A DNA stretch of 64,000 nt from an uncultured Dialister sp. (GCA_900541485.1 UQJW01000003.1:62001-126000), one strand, 5' to 3'; shown: positions 7,237 through 16,614, counted from the first letter of the stretch. Notes: generated by a model not told the origin, from the sequence alone. Numbers and translations: made by a program.

Positions 7237-8436
7237 ATGGCGGAGATTGAGAAGTTCCGCGGTGCCATGATCGGCGGCGCCTGCGGCGATGCGTTGGGGT
7301 ATCCTCTTCAAGGACTCTCCGTCTCCCGCATCGAGCGTAAGTACGGTCCTTTCGGTTTGCGCACGTTGGTGCGGAGCCGTAAGTTCGGAAATGAGGCACC
7401 TGTCACAGGAAATACCCAGCTGGCACTGGCGACGATTGACGGACTTTTATGGGCGGACGCAAAGAAAATGGAAGAAACCGACGGCATTTACCGCGGGTAT
7501 ATGCGCTGGTTTTACAGCCAGACCGGGGTAGAACCGCGGCGGGGCCAAAAGAGCTGGATGAGACGCCAGCCCCATGAGCGGGAGATTTGTCTGGTCCGTG
7601 AAAAATTTATGCACTTCAGAAGAAATCCCGAAGAAGGTCTTTTGAATGCTTTTGCCGGCGATGCTATCGGAACGACGAAGAGTAAAGTGAATGACAGTAA
7701 GGGGAGCGGTGTACTTCAAAGAGCGGTGCCTGTGGGACTTCTCTATGAGGGAGAAAGCAAAACGGCTTTTGAAACGGCTGTGAAAATCGCCGCTTATTCC
7801 CATTCGAATCCTGTGGCGTATTACAGTGCAGGCGCACTGGCCGCATTGATTTCCTGCCTTGCTAAGGGCATGACACTGCCCAAATCACTCGAACGGGTAC
7901 ACAGTCTGCTCAACAAAGTCCATAAGGCGGACAGTATCACGACCCTTCTTTCCGCGGCGGAACAGCAGGCCCATGACCACCCGGCAGGAAAAGAGGAGCC
8001 GTGGGCGCATATCGACAGCATTCACTCGCTCGGTAGCGGCGATCAGGCCGATGAAGCACTTGCGATTGCCGTCTATGCCTGTCTTGCCGTAGACGACCCG
8101 CTAGATTCGGTCGTTGTTGCGGCAAATCATGACGGAAACAGTCCCGTTACCGCCGCTTTGACGGGCGCGATACAGGGCGTCCGTTTCGGCGAAGTTTTCG
8201 TGCCTTCCTATTGGAAAGATTTGGTGGAAGGAAAAGAAACCGTTCTCGGTCTTGCGGATAAATTATTCCACCTCCGGCAGAAAAAACTGCGGAGAAGGGA
8301 AACGGCGGACAAAGCGGAAACAAAAGAAGATGTAAAAAAAGAAAAAACCGGGAAAAAAGAAACGGAAAAACCGGCAACCGGGAAAACGGCAACAAAAAAA
8401 CCGGGAGCTAAAAAAGCGAAGACCGGAAAAGAATAA
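7237..8436 (+). CDS. DraG-like ADP-ribosylglycohydrolase fold protein, metal ligands lost
   Basis: 399 residues with the all-helical ADP-ribosylglycohydrolase fold: GACGDALGYPLQG near the start, NTQLALATIDGLLWAD about residue 58, and the NHDGNSPVTAALTGAIQG segment about residue 295. Active enzymes bind two magnesium ions through Asp residues in a DDT motif and a GDSDS/GGDTDT motif. Here DDT reads GNT and GDSDS reads GNSPV, so the key Asp residues are all gone. The protein may therefore bind ADP-ribosylated ligands without cleaving them. The last 60 residues are a Lys/Thr/Ala/Pro-rich tail that could bind nucleic acid. Start chosen at 7237 after AAAGGAGG. Confidence 0.75.
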   Translation: MAEIEKFRGAMIGGACGDALGYPLQGLSVSRIERKYGPFGLRTLVRSRKFGNEAPVTGNTQLALATIDGLLWADAKKMEETDGIYRGYMRWFYSQTGVEPRRGQKSWMRRQPHEREICLVREKFMHFRRNPEEGLLNAFAGDAIGTTKSKVNDSKGSGVLQRAVPVGLLYEGESKTAFETAVKIAAYSHSNPVAYYSAGALAALISCLAKGMTLPKSLERVHSLLNKVHKADSITTLLSAAEQQAHDHPAGKEEPWAHIDSIHSLGSGDQADEALAIAVYACLAVDDPLDSVVVAANHDGNSPVTAALTGAIQGVRFGEVFVPSYWKDLVEGKETVLGLADKLFHLRQKKLRRRETADKAETKEDVKKEKTGKKETEKPATGKTATKKPGAKKAKTGKE

Positions 8437-8448
8437 ATGCGGATAAAA

Positions 8449-8477
8449 AAGAATTGCCTCACGGCGGTTCTTTTTTT
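8449..8477 (+). terminator. Terminator after the DraG-like gene
   Basis: AAGAATTGCC / GGCGGTTCTT stem with one G-T pair and a TCAC loop, followed by a run of T. Confidence 0.8.
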
Positions 8478-8567
8478 ATGGAAATTTGCAGAAAAGGGAA
8501 ATAAAATTCCTGTTCCGGGAATGAAAACTGATATAATAAATAGAATCGGAAAAAGAAAGGAGAAAAA

Positions 8568-10712
8568 ATGGCTGCCACGGAGTTATTGAAAAAATATTTC
8601 GGCTACGATACGTTCCGTCCTGTCCAAAAAGAAATCATCGATACGATTTCGGCAGGAAACGATGTGCTTGCCATCATGCCGACAGGCGCGGGGAAATCGG
8701 TTTGTTTCCAGATTCCCGCCCTTCTTTTTCCCTACGGCACAGTTATTATTTCTCCTTTGATTTCTTTAATGAAAGATCAGGTGGAAGCCCTTTCCGCACA
8801 GGGAATTCCCGCTTCATATGTGAATTCCACCGTTCCTTTTGCAGAGTCCATCGAACGGCTCCGCGACTTATACAGGGGAAAGCTGAAACTTTTGTATATG
8901 GCGCCGGAAAAGCTGGAACCGTCTTATTTCACCGACTGCCTTTCCCAAGTGCCGCTTTCCATGGTGGTCATCGATGAGGCGCATTGTGTGTCCCAGTGGG
9001 GTCATGATTTCCGTCCCAGTTACGGAAAAATCAAAACATTTGTTGATTCGCTCCCGGAAAAACCGGTCGTGACGGCTTTCACGGCTACGGCGACGACTCT
9101 TGTCGAAGAAGATATGAAACGGAGTCTCGGACTCAAGGACGCCGTGATTTTCCGGACCGGTCTTGACCGCCCGAATTTATCATTCCGCGTGATTTCCGGA
9201 GTGAACAGAAAAGATTTTATCGGGAAATACGTAAAAAACCATAAAAAAGAGAGCGGGATCATTTATTGTGCGACTCGCAAAGCGGTTGATGAAATTCACG
9301 GTTGGCTTGAAGAAAACCGTATCCCTTCGGGACGGTACCATGCAGGTATGGACGATGAAGAAAGACGGAAAGCGCAGGAAGATTTTTCCTTTGACCGTAG
9401 CCGCGTCATGGTGGCAACGAACGCTTTCGGTATGGGAATCGACAAGAGCAATGTCCGCTATGTCATTCATTACCAGATGCCGAAAAGTATGGAAGCCTAC
9501 TATCAGGAAGCGGGAAGAGCGGGCAGGGACGGCGCGGCGGCAGAATGTATCCTTCTTTACAGCGGAAAGGATACGAGAATCCAGGAGTACCTGATCGATA
9601 CGGGAAACCAGCCGGAGGAGCAGCGGATACGGGACTACGAACGTCTCCAAAAAATGACCGATTACTGTCTCACCACGGACTGCCTTAGGAATTACATTCT
9701 CCGCTATTTCGGAGAGGCGGAAGAAAATCCGTGCGGTCATTGCGGAAATTGTGAAAACGCCGTTGCCAAAGCAGATATTACAGACGTGGCGGTTCTTGTA
9801 TTCAAAACCGTCCGTTCCATGAATGAAGGATTCGGAGCCGCTCTTGTGGCGGATGTTTTGAAAGGCAGCCGTTCCAAAGCGGTGCTTACCCGCCGTCTTG
9901 AAAAGATACCGACTTACGGGCGCCTTTCCTTCGAACCGGCACGGCATATACGGGGACTTATCCAAGCCCTTACGGCCGACGGATATTTAAAACGGGAGGG
10001 AGAATTCCACCTCCTCGGGCTGACGGAAAAAAGCAGGGACATTCTCGAAAACGGCGGAAATGTATACGGCCTTGCTTTCGGAGCGGAAGAAATCATTGCC
10101 GATGCGGCGGCAGAAAAGAAGAGTGCGTTCTCTGCTGAAGAAACGGGACTCTTCGATCGTCTCCGCGACCTCAGGACGGCAACGGCAAGAGAAGAACATG
10201 TACCGCCTTTCGTTGTATTCTCCGATGCCACACTGGAAGATATGGTGCGCCGTTTCCCGACAACGGAAAAAGAAATGGAAAAGGTTCACGGTATCGGTGC
10301 ATTTAAGCTGAAAAAATACGGAAAACGCTTCCTTTGCCTGCTCCGGGACTATGAACAAGAAAAAGGAAAAGAAAATCAATGTTCCTCTCCCGACAAAGAG
10401 TTGGAAAGAAAAACGATTTTTATGAAATTGTCGGCTCTCCGGCTTGCCCTGTCGAAAAAAGAAAAGAAAGCGCCTTTCCAGATATTTTCCGATAAAATTT
10501 TAAAAGAAATCGTTGAAAAAGAACCGCAAAGTGAAGAAGAACTCCGTTTGATTAAAGGAATCGGCCCGAAAAAAGCGGAGCAATACGGTACGCTCTTTCT
10601 TGAAGAACTGAACCGGGCAAAAAAAGACATGGCTCTGTATTACAAACAAGGAAGAAAAGAAACGGAAGATGCGTTCCGTCGCAGTACCGGCAAAGAAAAA
10701 ATGAAAAAATAA
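8568..10712 (+). CDS. recQ: ATP-dependent DNA helicase RecQ
   Basis: 714 residues. Superfamily 2 helicase core: FRPVQKEII Q-motif, Walker A MPTGAGKSVC (Lys 43), DEAHCVSQWGHDFRPSY, and QEAGRAGRDG. A zinc-binding Cys cluster (DYCLTTDC then CGHCGNC) and a winged-helix RQC domain follow. Two HRDC-type domains end the protein, one near residues 545-600 (SDATLEDMVRRFP, HGIGAFKLKKYG) and one near 635-690 (SDKILKEIVEKEP, KGIGPKKAEQYG); E. coli RecQ has one. RecQ unwinds recombination intermediates. The foreign mer block begins directly after its stop codon. Confidence 0.95.
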   Translation: MAATELLKKYFGYDTFRPVQKEIIDTISAGNDVLAIMPTGAGKSVCFQIPALLFPYGTVIISPLISLMKDQVEALSAQGIPASYVNSTVPFAESIERLRDLYRGKLKLLYMAPEKLEPSYFTDCLSQVPLSMVVIDEAHCVSQWGHDFRPSYGKIKTFVDSLPEKPVVTAFTATATTLVEEDMKRSLGLKDAVIFRTGLDRPNLSFRVISGVNRKDFIGKYVKNHKKESGIIYCATRKAVDEIHGWLEENRIPSGRYHAGMDDEERRKAQEDFSFDRSRVMVATNAFGMGIDKSNVRYVIHYQMPKSMEAYYQEAGRAGRDGAAAECILLYSGKDTRIQEYLIDTGNQPEEQRIRDYERLQKMTDYCLTTDCLRNYILRYFGEAEENPCGHCGNCENAVAKADITDVAVLVFKTVRSMNEGFGAALVADVLKGSRSKAVLTRRLEKIPTYGRLSFEPARHIRGLIQALTADGYLKREGEFHLLGLTEKSRDILENGGNVYGLAFGAEEIIADAAAEKKSAFSAEETGLFDRLRDLRTATAREEHVPPFVVFSDATLEDMVRRFPTTEKEMEKVHGIGAFKLKKYGKRFLCLLRDYEQEKGKENQCSSPDKELERKTIFMKLSALRLALSKKEKKAPFQIFSDKILKEIVEKEPQSEEELRLIKGIGPKKAEQYGTLFLEELNRAKKDMALYYKQGRKETEDAFRRSTGKEKMKK

Positions 10713-10877
10713 GGGTCTTCGGAATATATAGTGGAATTACTTTCTTAATAGTTTAAAAACAACTGGTGTTTAAATCGGATTTTCTGGTGGGATGTTAGGA
10801 TAATCAATAGTATTATATAAAAGTATCAATCACATACGAGTGATACTTTGGGAAAAAAATAAAATAGTCCAATTTAC

Positions 10878-10909
10878 TTGACCTTGTACTATGGTACACG
10901 GTTTATAAT
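10878..10909 (+). promoter_or_regulatory. mer operator-promoter
   Basis: TTGACC (10878-10883) and TATAAT (10904-10909) are separated by 20 bases, the overlong spacing typical of MerR-activated promoters. The spacer contains the dyad GTAC-TATG-GTAC, the MerR binding site. It drives merR and merA together. Confidence 0.9.
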
Positions 10910-10928
10910 ATTCATGGGGTGAAATAAG

Positions 10929-11321
10929 ATGATTTATCGAATTAGTGAGTTTGCAGATAAATGTGGAGTTAATAAAGAAACGATCAGATATTACGAGCGA
11001 AAAAATTTATTACAAGAACCTCACCGAACGGAAGCTGGTTATCGGATATATTCATATGATGACGTTAAGCGTGTTGGGTTTATTAAACGAATACAGGAAC
11101 TTGGTTTTTCTTTAAGCGAGATTTATAAATTACTTGGTGTTGTAGATAAAGATGAAGTTCGTTGTCAAGATATGTTCGAATTTGTTTCTAAAAAACAAAA
11201 GGAAGTGCAAAAACAAATAGAGGATTTAAAACGAATTGAAACTATGTTAGACGACTTAAAACAACGATGTCCAGATGAAAAGCAATTACATTCGTGTCCA
11301 ATAATAGAAACATTAACATGA
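10929..11321 (+). CDS. merR: Mercury-responsive transcriptional regulator MerR
   Basis: 130 residues. An N-terminal winged helix ([24 protein letters not shown]) is followed by a dimerisation helix and a metal loop. The three mercury ligands are Cys 79, Cys 114 and Cys 123, the same positions as in the Bacillus RC607 MerR. It represses the operon without Hg(II) and untwists the promoter when Hg(II) binds. It is the first gene of its own operon, as in Gram-positive mer systems, and merA follows 28 bases after its stop. Confidence 0.95.
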   Translation: MIYRISEFADKCGVNKETIRYYERKNLLQEPHRTEAGYRIYSYDDVKRVGFIKRIQELGFSLSEIYKLLGVVDKDEVRCQDMFEFVSKKQKEVQKQIEDLKRIETMLDDLKQRCPDEKQLHSCPIIETLT

Positions 11322-11349
11322 GAGATTAATTAACGAAAGGAGCTTTTTT

Positions 11350-12990
11350 ATGAATAAATTTAAGGTAAACATTTCAGGAATGACTTGTACGGGTTGTGAA
11401 AAACACGTAGAATCAGCACTTGAAAAGATAGGTGCTAAAAATATTGAGTCTAGTTATCGTCGTGGTGAAGCAGTATTTGAACTGCCCGATGATATTGAGG
11501 TTGAAAGTGCAATAAAGGCGATTGATGAAGCAAATTACCAAGCCGGAGAAATTGAAGAAGTATCATCACTAGAAAACGTGGCGTTAATTAATGAAGACAA
11601 TTATGACCTTCTTATTATTGGTTCTGGTGCTGCTGCCTTTTCTTCGGCAATTAAAGCTATAGAATACGGTGAAAAAGTTGGAATGATTGAGCGTGGAACG
11701 GTAGGGGGGACCTGTGTGAATATTGGCTGTGTTCCGTCAAAAACTCTTCTTAGGGCAGGGGAAATCAATCATTTATCAAAAGACAATCCGTTTATAGGTT
11801 TACAAACATCCGCTGGAGAAGTGGATTTAGCTAGTTTAATCACGCAAAAGGATAAATTGGTGAGCGAACTTCGGAATCAAAAATATATGGATTTAATTGA
11901 TGAATATAATTTTGATTTAATTAAAGGTGAAGCAAAATTCGTTGATGCTAGTACGGTTGAGGTCAATGGGGCAAAGTTATCTGCAAAACGCTTTTTAATT
12001 GCAACAGGTGCATCGCCTTCGTTGCCCCAAATTTCAGGACTTGAAAAAATGGACTATTTAACTAGTACAACACTTCTTGAGTTAAAGAAAATACCAAAAC
12101 GATTAACTGTAATTGGTTCAGGATACATTGGAATGGAGCTTGGACAACTATTTCATCATTTAGGTTCAGAAATAACGCTTATGCAAAGAAGTGAGCGACT
12201 TTTAAAGGAGTATGATCCTGAGATTTCAGAGTCAGTTGAAAAAGCGTTAATTGAACAGGGTATAAACCTTGTCAAAGGGGCAACTTTTGAGCGTGTTGAA
12301 CAAAGTGGAGAGATAAAAAGGGTTTACGTAACAGTAAATGGCAGTAGAGAAGTCATTGAATCAGATCAGTTACTTGTTGCCACTGGAAGAAAACCAAATA
12401 CGGATTCTTTAAATTTAAGTGCAGCAGGTGTTGAAACTGGAAAAAATAATGAAATCCTGATCAATGATTTTGGTCAAACAAGTAATGAAAAGATTTATGC
12501 AGCAGGAGATGTGACTTTAGGACCACAATTTGTATATGTAGCAGCCTATGAAGGTGGAATTATTACTGATAATGCTATTGGCGGATTAAACAAAAAAATA
12601 GATTTATCGGTAGTTCCTGCTGTTACGTTTACGAATCCGACGGTTGCAACGGTTGGTTTAACAGAAGAACAAGCAAAAGAGAAAGGGTATGATGTGAAGA
12701 CATCTGTATTACCTTTAGATGCTGTTCCAAGAGCAATTGTAAACCGTGAAACAACCGGTGTATTTAAACTAGTAGCAGATGCAGAAACACTAAAAGTATT
12801 AGGGGTTCATATTGTATCTGAGAATGCAGGAGATGTCATCTATGCAGCATCATTAGCTGTTAAATTTGGCTTAACGATAGAAGATTTAACAGAAACCCTA
12901 GCACCATATTTAACAATGGCTGAAGGGCTAAAATTAGCTGCACTTACGTTCGATAAAGATATTTCGAAATTATCTTGTTGTGCAGGCTAA
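11350..12990 (+). CDS. merA: Mercuric reductase MerA
   Basis: 546 residues. One N-terminal heavy-metal-associated domain ([11 protein letters not shown]), then a flavin disulfide reductase with the FAD motif [12 protein letters not shown], the redox-active pair in [12 protein letters not shown], an NAD(P)H domain ([13 protein letters not shown]), and the C-terminal vicinal Cys pair in LSCCAG that delivers Hg(II). It reduces Hg(II) to volatile Hg(0) with NADPH in the cytoplasm. No merB, merT or merP is present, so this is a minimal operon conferring narrow-spectrum resistance. The start follows AAAGGAGC. Confidence 0.95.
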   Translation: MNKFKVNISGMTCTGCEKHVESALEKIGAKNIESSYRRGEAVFELPDDIEVESAIKAIDEANYQAGEIEEVSSLENVALINEDNYDLLIIGSGAAAFSSAIKAIEYGEKVGMIERGTVGGTCVNIGCVPSKTLLRAGEINHLSKDNPFIGLQTSAGEVDLASLITQKDKLVSELRNQKYMDLIDEYNFDLIKGEAKFVDASTVEVNGAKLSAKRFLIATGASPSLPQISGLEKMDYLTSTTLLELKKIPKRLTVIGSGYIGMELGQLFHHLGSEITLMQRSERLLKEYDPEISESVEKALIEQGINLVKGATFERVEQSGEIKRVYVTVNGSREVIESDQLLVATGRKPNTDSLNLSAAGVETGKNNEILINDFGQTSNEKIYAAGDVTLGPQFVYVAAYEGGIITDNAIGGLNKKIDLSVVPAVTFTNPTVATVGLTEEQAKEKGYDVKTSVLPLDAVPRAIVNRETTGVFKLVADAETLKVLGVHIVSENAGDVIYAASLAVKFGLTIEDLTETLAPYLTMAEGLKLAALTFDKDISKLSCCAG

Positions 12991-13079
12991 GGTAACTTTT
13001 TTACAACTCCCTATTCAAGTGAACCAGCTAATGCTTTAAGGGATTTTCTTAGTGCATTTGTGGTCACAAAAATAATTTA

Positions 13080-14441
13080 ACACTGATGATTTCGACATCA
13101 AATCTATAATTGATACCTTAACACCGCAGAGTAATAAAGGATGAATAATATGTCAGACTTATTATCCCTACCAGACATTAAAACAATAGAACCGCCACAA
13201 GAAAATGAAACCGATATGATGTTTAAAGTTGAAGCAGTCGGACCACCTGAACGTTGTCCTGAATGTGGTTTTGACAAGTTCTACAAACACAGTTCAAGAA
13301 ATCAACTAATTATGGATTTGCCCATTCGTTTAAAGCGAGTGGGCTTACAATTGAACCGTAGACGATACAAGTGTCGTGACTGCGGATCTACCTTCTGGGA
13401 ACGCCTAATATCTGTAGATGAAAAGCGTAGTATGACCAAAAGGCTTTTAAAGTCCATTCAAGAGCAATCCATGTCTAAGACCTTTGTAGAAGTCGCAGAA
13501 AGCGTTGGTGTTGACGAGAAAACCATTAGGAACGTTTTTAAGGACTATGTGGCACTCAAAGAACGTGAATACCAGTTTGAAACTCCTAAGTGGCTTGGGA
13601 TAGACGAGATACATATTATCCGTAGACCTCGGCTTGTATTGACTAATATTGAACGCAGGACTATTTATGACATCAAGCCTAACCGTAAGAAGGAGACAGT
13701 CATCCAACGTCTTTCAGAAATCAGTGACAGGACTTACATTGAGTACGTCACAATGGATATGTGGAAGCCCTACAAGGACGCAGTGAACACTATCCTTCCA
13801 CACGCTAAAGTTGTCGTAGATAAGTTTCATGTAGTTAGAATGGCTAATCAAGACTTAGATAACGTCAGAAAGTCTTTGAAAGCCCATATGAGCCAAAAAG
13901 AAAGACGTGCCCTTATGCGTGAAAGGTTTATCCTTCTAAAGCGTAAACACGATCTAAATGAACGTGAATCATTCCTCTTAGATACTTGGTTAGGTAATCT
14001 TCCTGCTTTAAAAGAAGCCTATGAACTCAAAGAAGAGTTTTACTGGATATGGGATACTCCTGATCCAGATGAAGGTCATCTTCGTTATAGTCAATGGAGA
14101 CACCGTTGTATGTCCAGCAACTCTAAAGACGCATATAAAGACCTCGTGAGAGCCGTAGACAACTGGCATGTCGAAATATTCAACTACTTTGATAAAAGGC
14201 TCACTAATGCTTATACGGAGTCAATTAACAGCATTATTAGGCAGGTAGAGCGAATGGGTAGAGGTTACTCGTTTGATGCCTTACGAGCCAAAATCCTTTT
14301 CAATGAGAAGCTCCATAAAAAGCGTAAGCCACGATTTAATTCAAGTGCTTTCAATAAAGCTATGTTATACGATACTTTCAATTGGTATGAAGTGAATGAT
14401 CACGACATTACAGACAACTTTGGTGTCGATTTTTCCACACT
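13080..14441 (+). mobile_element. ISL3-family insertion sequence, approximate limits
   Basis: The transposase is flanked by related inward-facing motifs: TTCGACATCAAA at about 13091-13102 and, inverted, TTTGGTGTCGAT at 14419-14430 followed by TTTTCCACAC. The shared core TCGACA(T/C)CAAA fits ISL3-family end sequences. The outermost bases expected at the right tip are absent and replaced by tetR sequence from about 14441. The left tip cannot be fixed. No target duplication is recognisable. Confidence 0.5.
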
Positions 14442-14538
14442 AATCAGCTTTCTTGCCGATTCCAAAAGAGTCGCTTTCGTTCTTATCGCTTTCTTTGTGA
14501 GTGCCATGCCAACCCTCCCGTGCTTTTGTATATTTTAA
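13141..14538 (+). CDS. ISL3-family transposase with an abnormal C-terminus
   Basis: 465 residues. N-terminal zinc finger (CPECGF ... CRDCGSTF), a helix-turn-helix (FVEVAESVGVDEKTIRNVF), and a DDE core beginning LGIDEIH, with VDKFHVVRMAN and ending in the TNAYTESINSIIRQVERMGRGYSFDALRAKILF block typical of ISL3 elements. The normal protein should end shortly after VDFSTLI; the last 28 or so residues (from SFLADSKRVAF on) are read from the antisense strand of a tetR-like gene stub, so the right end of the element is missing or fused. The element may still be active only if its right end works. Confidence 0.9.
   Translation: MNNMSDLLSLPDIKTIEPPQENETDMMFKVEAVGPPERCPECGFDKFYKHSSRNQLIMDLPIRLKRVGLQLNRRRYKCRDCGSTFWERLISVDEKRSMTKRLLKSIQEQSMSKTFVEVAESVGVDEKTIRNVFKDYVALKEREYQFETPKWLGIDEIHIIRRPRLVLTNIERRTIYDIKPNRKKETVIQRLSEISDRTYIEYVTMDMWKPYKDAVNTILPHAKVVVDKFHVVRMANQDLDNVRKSLKAHMSQKERRALMRERFILLKRKHDLNERESFLLDTWLGNLPALKEAYELKEEFYWIWDTPDPDEGHLRYSQWRHRCMSSNSKDAYKDLVRAVDNWHVEIFNYFDKRLTNAYTESINSIIRQVERMGRGYSFDALRAKILFNEKLHKKRKPRFNSSAFNKAMLYDTFNWYEVNDHDITDNFGVDFSTLISFLADSKRVAFVLIAFFVSAMPTLPCFCIF
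14437..14507 (-). pseudogene. 5' stub of a TetR-family regulator gene, cut by the ISL3 element
   Basis: On the minus strand an ATG at 14507, seven bases after a strong GGGAGGG site, opens MALTKKAIRTKATLLESAR and four more residues, the typical first helix of TetR regulators. The frame then runs into the insertion-sequence end and stops. A promoter (TTGCTT at 14561-14566, TATACT at 14538-14543, 17-base spacing) and an adjacent palindrome make it look like a real, once-regulated gene. The remainder of the gene is not found in the window. Confidence 0.65.
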
Positions 14539-14578
14539 GTATAAACGATTTTAATAAGTAAAGCAATGACCGGCGGTC
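14538..14578 (-). promoter_or_regulatory. Promoter and palindromic operator of the tetR stub
   Basis: Minus-strand TTGCTT / TATACT with 17-base spacing, and GACCG-G-CGGTC (14568-14578) immediately upstream of the -35 box. Such GACCG/CGGTC palindromes are common TetR-family operators. It also lies 130 bases upstream of the next plus-strand gene. Confidence 0.5.
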
Positions 14579-14709
14579 GGTTTAGAAAACGGAAGAAACC
14601 GCTCTTTGAAGAAAGAAATAGAAAATTTTCAGCCTATTTTTTATTTTTTTGATATAATCAAATCAGATAAAGGAAGTTCAGGGAACGATTTATTTTGGGA
14701 GGAATATGC

Positions 14710-16053
14710 ATGGACGATGACTCTATATGGCTTGAGCTCATCATAATTATATTACTTGTCATTGCCAACGGTATCTGCTCTCTTGCAGAAATTTCCATTG
14801 TCGGCGCAAGAAAAACAAAATTACAGAAAATGGCGGAAGAAGGCAGACGGGGCGCTTATCAGGCGCTGGAGCTTTCGGAACGGAAAGAGGAGCTTTTTTC
14901 TACCATTCAAGTCGGGATCACGACCATCAGCATCGTGACGGGTATGTTTTCCGGAGCATCACTTGCAGGGCCGCTTGCGGGATTACTGGCGGATATTCCC
15001 CATGTAGGAGTTTATCTTGCCCCTTTGAGCATGGTCATTGTCATGGCGCTTGTCACTTATTTCACACTCATCATCGGAGAGCTTGCTCCGAAATGGATTG
15101 CCATTGCAAAGCCTGAAGAGTCGGCGTGCTACATCGCACGGATTATGATTCTCTTTGCCACGGTTTGCAAGCCTCTCGTCATTTTAAGCACCTGGTCGAC
15201 AAAAATCGTCGTAGAAATGCTGGGCATACACATGGGCGGCGAGCAGCCTGTATCGGAAGAAGAAATCAGAGTACTTCTCCAGCAGGGGGCACAACTCGGC
15301 ACGATCGACAAAGAAGAACCGGGCATCATCAATAACGTATTCCAGCTGAATGACCTGACCGCCGCCGACAGTATGACACCGCGGCCGCAGCTTGACTGGA
15401 TTGATTTGGAAGATACGGAAGAAAATATCTGGAACGATATCAGCAGCTCGTCCCATTTCCGTCTTCCCGTAGGCAGCGACTCGCTCGATGATTTCAAAGG
15501 ACTTGCCGATGTGAGCAAGGTGCTTTTGGACCAGAAAAACAATCCCGGAAAATCAATCAAAGCATCGGTGATGGATACGGTTTACAAGCCGCTTCTCATA
15601 CCGGAAACACTGATTCTCACCAGAGTGCTTACCTTTTTCAAAACAAAAGGTGTCCATGAGGCGGTGGTGATAGATGAATACGGCACACTGTCGGGACTTG
15701 TCACACTTCATGACGTTCTTGAAGAAATCGTAGGCGACATGCCGGGGGATATCGAAGATATTTTAGAAGAACAAAATAAATTCATACCCCGCTCCGACCA
15801 TTCGTGGCTCGTGGAAGGACTTTGCACGATTGACGAATTCCGTGCGTATTTCCACATTGAAGAAGAACTGCCCGGCGAGGCGGAAGACTATTATAAAACA
15901 CTGGCAGGCTTTATTACCTACCTCTTGGGATATATACCGAAGGAAACGGAAAAGGCCCGGTACGGCCGCTTTATCTTTGAAATTGTGGACTGCGATAACC
16001 GCAGAATAGATAAAGTCTTGGTAACGGAAGTGAAGGCTTCCGGGAAGGAGTAA
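14710..16053 (+). CDS. CNNM/CorC (HlyC) family membrane protein with DUF21 and CBS domains
   Basis: 447 residues. Three to four membrane helices in an N-terminal DUF21 domain (LIIIILLVIANGICSLAEIS, then LVTYFTLIIGELAPKWIA), a CBS pair (DSMTPRPQLDWIDLED; VIDEYGTLSGLVTLHDVLEEIVGDMPGD) and the C-terminal CorC_HlyC domain (WLVEGLCTIDEFRAYF). The family exports magnesium or other divalent metal; older annotations call it hemolysin. The start at 14710 follows GGGAGG; the in-frame TTG at 14695 precedes that site and is less likely. The next gene starts three bases after the stop. Confidence 0.88.
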   Translation: MDDDSIWLELIIIILLVIANGICSLAEISIVGARKTKLQKMAEEGRRGAYQALELSERKEELFSTIQVGITTISIVTGMFSGASLAGPLAGLLADIPHVGVYLAPLSMVIVMALVTYFTLIIGELAPKWIAIAKPEESACYIARIMILFATVCKPLVILSTWSTKIVVEMLGIHMGGEQPVSEEEIRVLLQQGAQLGTIDKEEPGIINNVFQLNDLTAADSMTPRPQLDWIDLEDTEENIWNDISSSSHFRLPVGSDSLDDFKGLADVSKVLLDQKNNPGKSIKASVMDTVYKPLLIPETLILTRVLTFFKTKGVHEAVVIDEYGTLSGLVTLHDVLEEIVGDMPGDIEDILEEQNKFIPRSDHSWLVEGLCTIDEFRAYFHIEEELPGEAEDYYKTLAGFITYLLGYIPKETEKARYGRFIFEIVDCDNRRIDKVLVTEVKASGKE

Positions 16054-16056
16054 AGT

Positions 16057-16614
16057 ATGGAAAAGCAGGAAATGAATGAAGGCATGTCTTTGAAAGAGGC
16101 ACTGGAAGCGATCAGGAAAGGACTTGAAGAAGATAAAGCATTTCTCCGTCTTTCCATGCTTGATCCCGATCCCGATGCCCGTCAGGCAGAGGAAGGAAGA
16201 ATACAAAATGTCCTTGCCCTTGCCGGCGTCATGGAAGAAATACTGAGCCGCTTTGCCGAAGGTGACGAGATTGTGGTAGAAACGGCCAAAGAAGAAAACC
16301 GGCGGTTTGACGAAAATCTGGAAAAGAAAGAAACGGAAATCCGGGAAGCCTGCGAAGAGGCGGAAAATATCTATAAGGAAGAGGAAGACGGCGATATGTC
16401 CGATACAGATGACCGGGAACTTTCTCTCCGGTATGAAACCCATACGCTGGGATGCCCCGGTGACGGCGATAATATCGAATATGACTGGACCGTAGAAAGC
16501 GGAAAAGAATGCTTCACCGAAGGAAAAGGAAAGACAAAAAAGAAAAGTAAGAAGAACAAGAAAAACAAGAAAGATAAAAAGAGCAAAAAAGACAAAAAGA
16601 AAGATAAAAAATAA
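16057..16614 (+). CDS. Uncharacterised coiled-coil protein with poly-Lys tail
   Basis: 185 residues, not recognised. Residues 1-110 are charged and helical (ENRRFDENLEKKETEIREACEEAENIYKEEEDG), residues 115-150 form a short strand-rich stretch, and the last 30 residues are almost only Lys with Ser, Asn and Asp. The start lies three bases after the CNNM stop with GGGAAGGAG upstream, so it is coupled to that gene. The tail resembles the one on the DraG-like protein at 7237. Confidence 0.65.
   Translation: MEKQEMNEGMSLKEALEAIRKGLEEDKAFLRLSMLDPDPDARQAEEGRIQNVLALAGVMEEILSRFAEGDEIVVETAKEENRRFDENLEKKETEIREACEEAENIYKEEEDGDMSDTDDRELSLRYETHTLGCPGDGDNIEYDWTVESGKECFTEGKGKTKKKSKKNKKNKKDKKSKKDKKKDKK

Larger units (their letters stand above)
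10713..14567 (+). mobile_element. AT-rich foreign block carrying mercury resistance and an ISL3-type element
   Basis: Base composition drops visibly right after the recQ stop, and codon choice changes to A/T-ending codons. The block holds merR, merA, an ISL3-family transposase and the 5' stub of a tetR-like gene. It begins with GGGTCTTCGGAATATATAG, which looks like an insertion-sequence end but has no matching inverted copy on the right. A hairpin AAGTATCA / TGATACTT (10821-10848) lies ahead of merR and would terminate transcription coming from the opposite direction. The right limit lies near the tetR stub's operator. Confidence 0.7.

Noticed and set aside
10713-10731. GGGTCTTCGGAATATATAG as a proven left inverted repeat of a transposon
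   Set aside because: No inverted partner is present on the right side and no target duplication is seen; kept only as a possible boundary.
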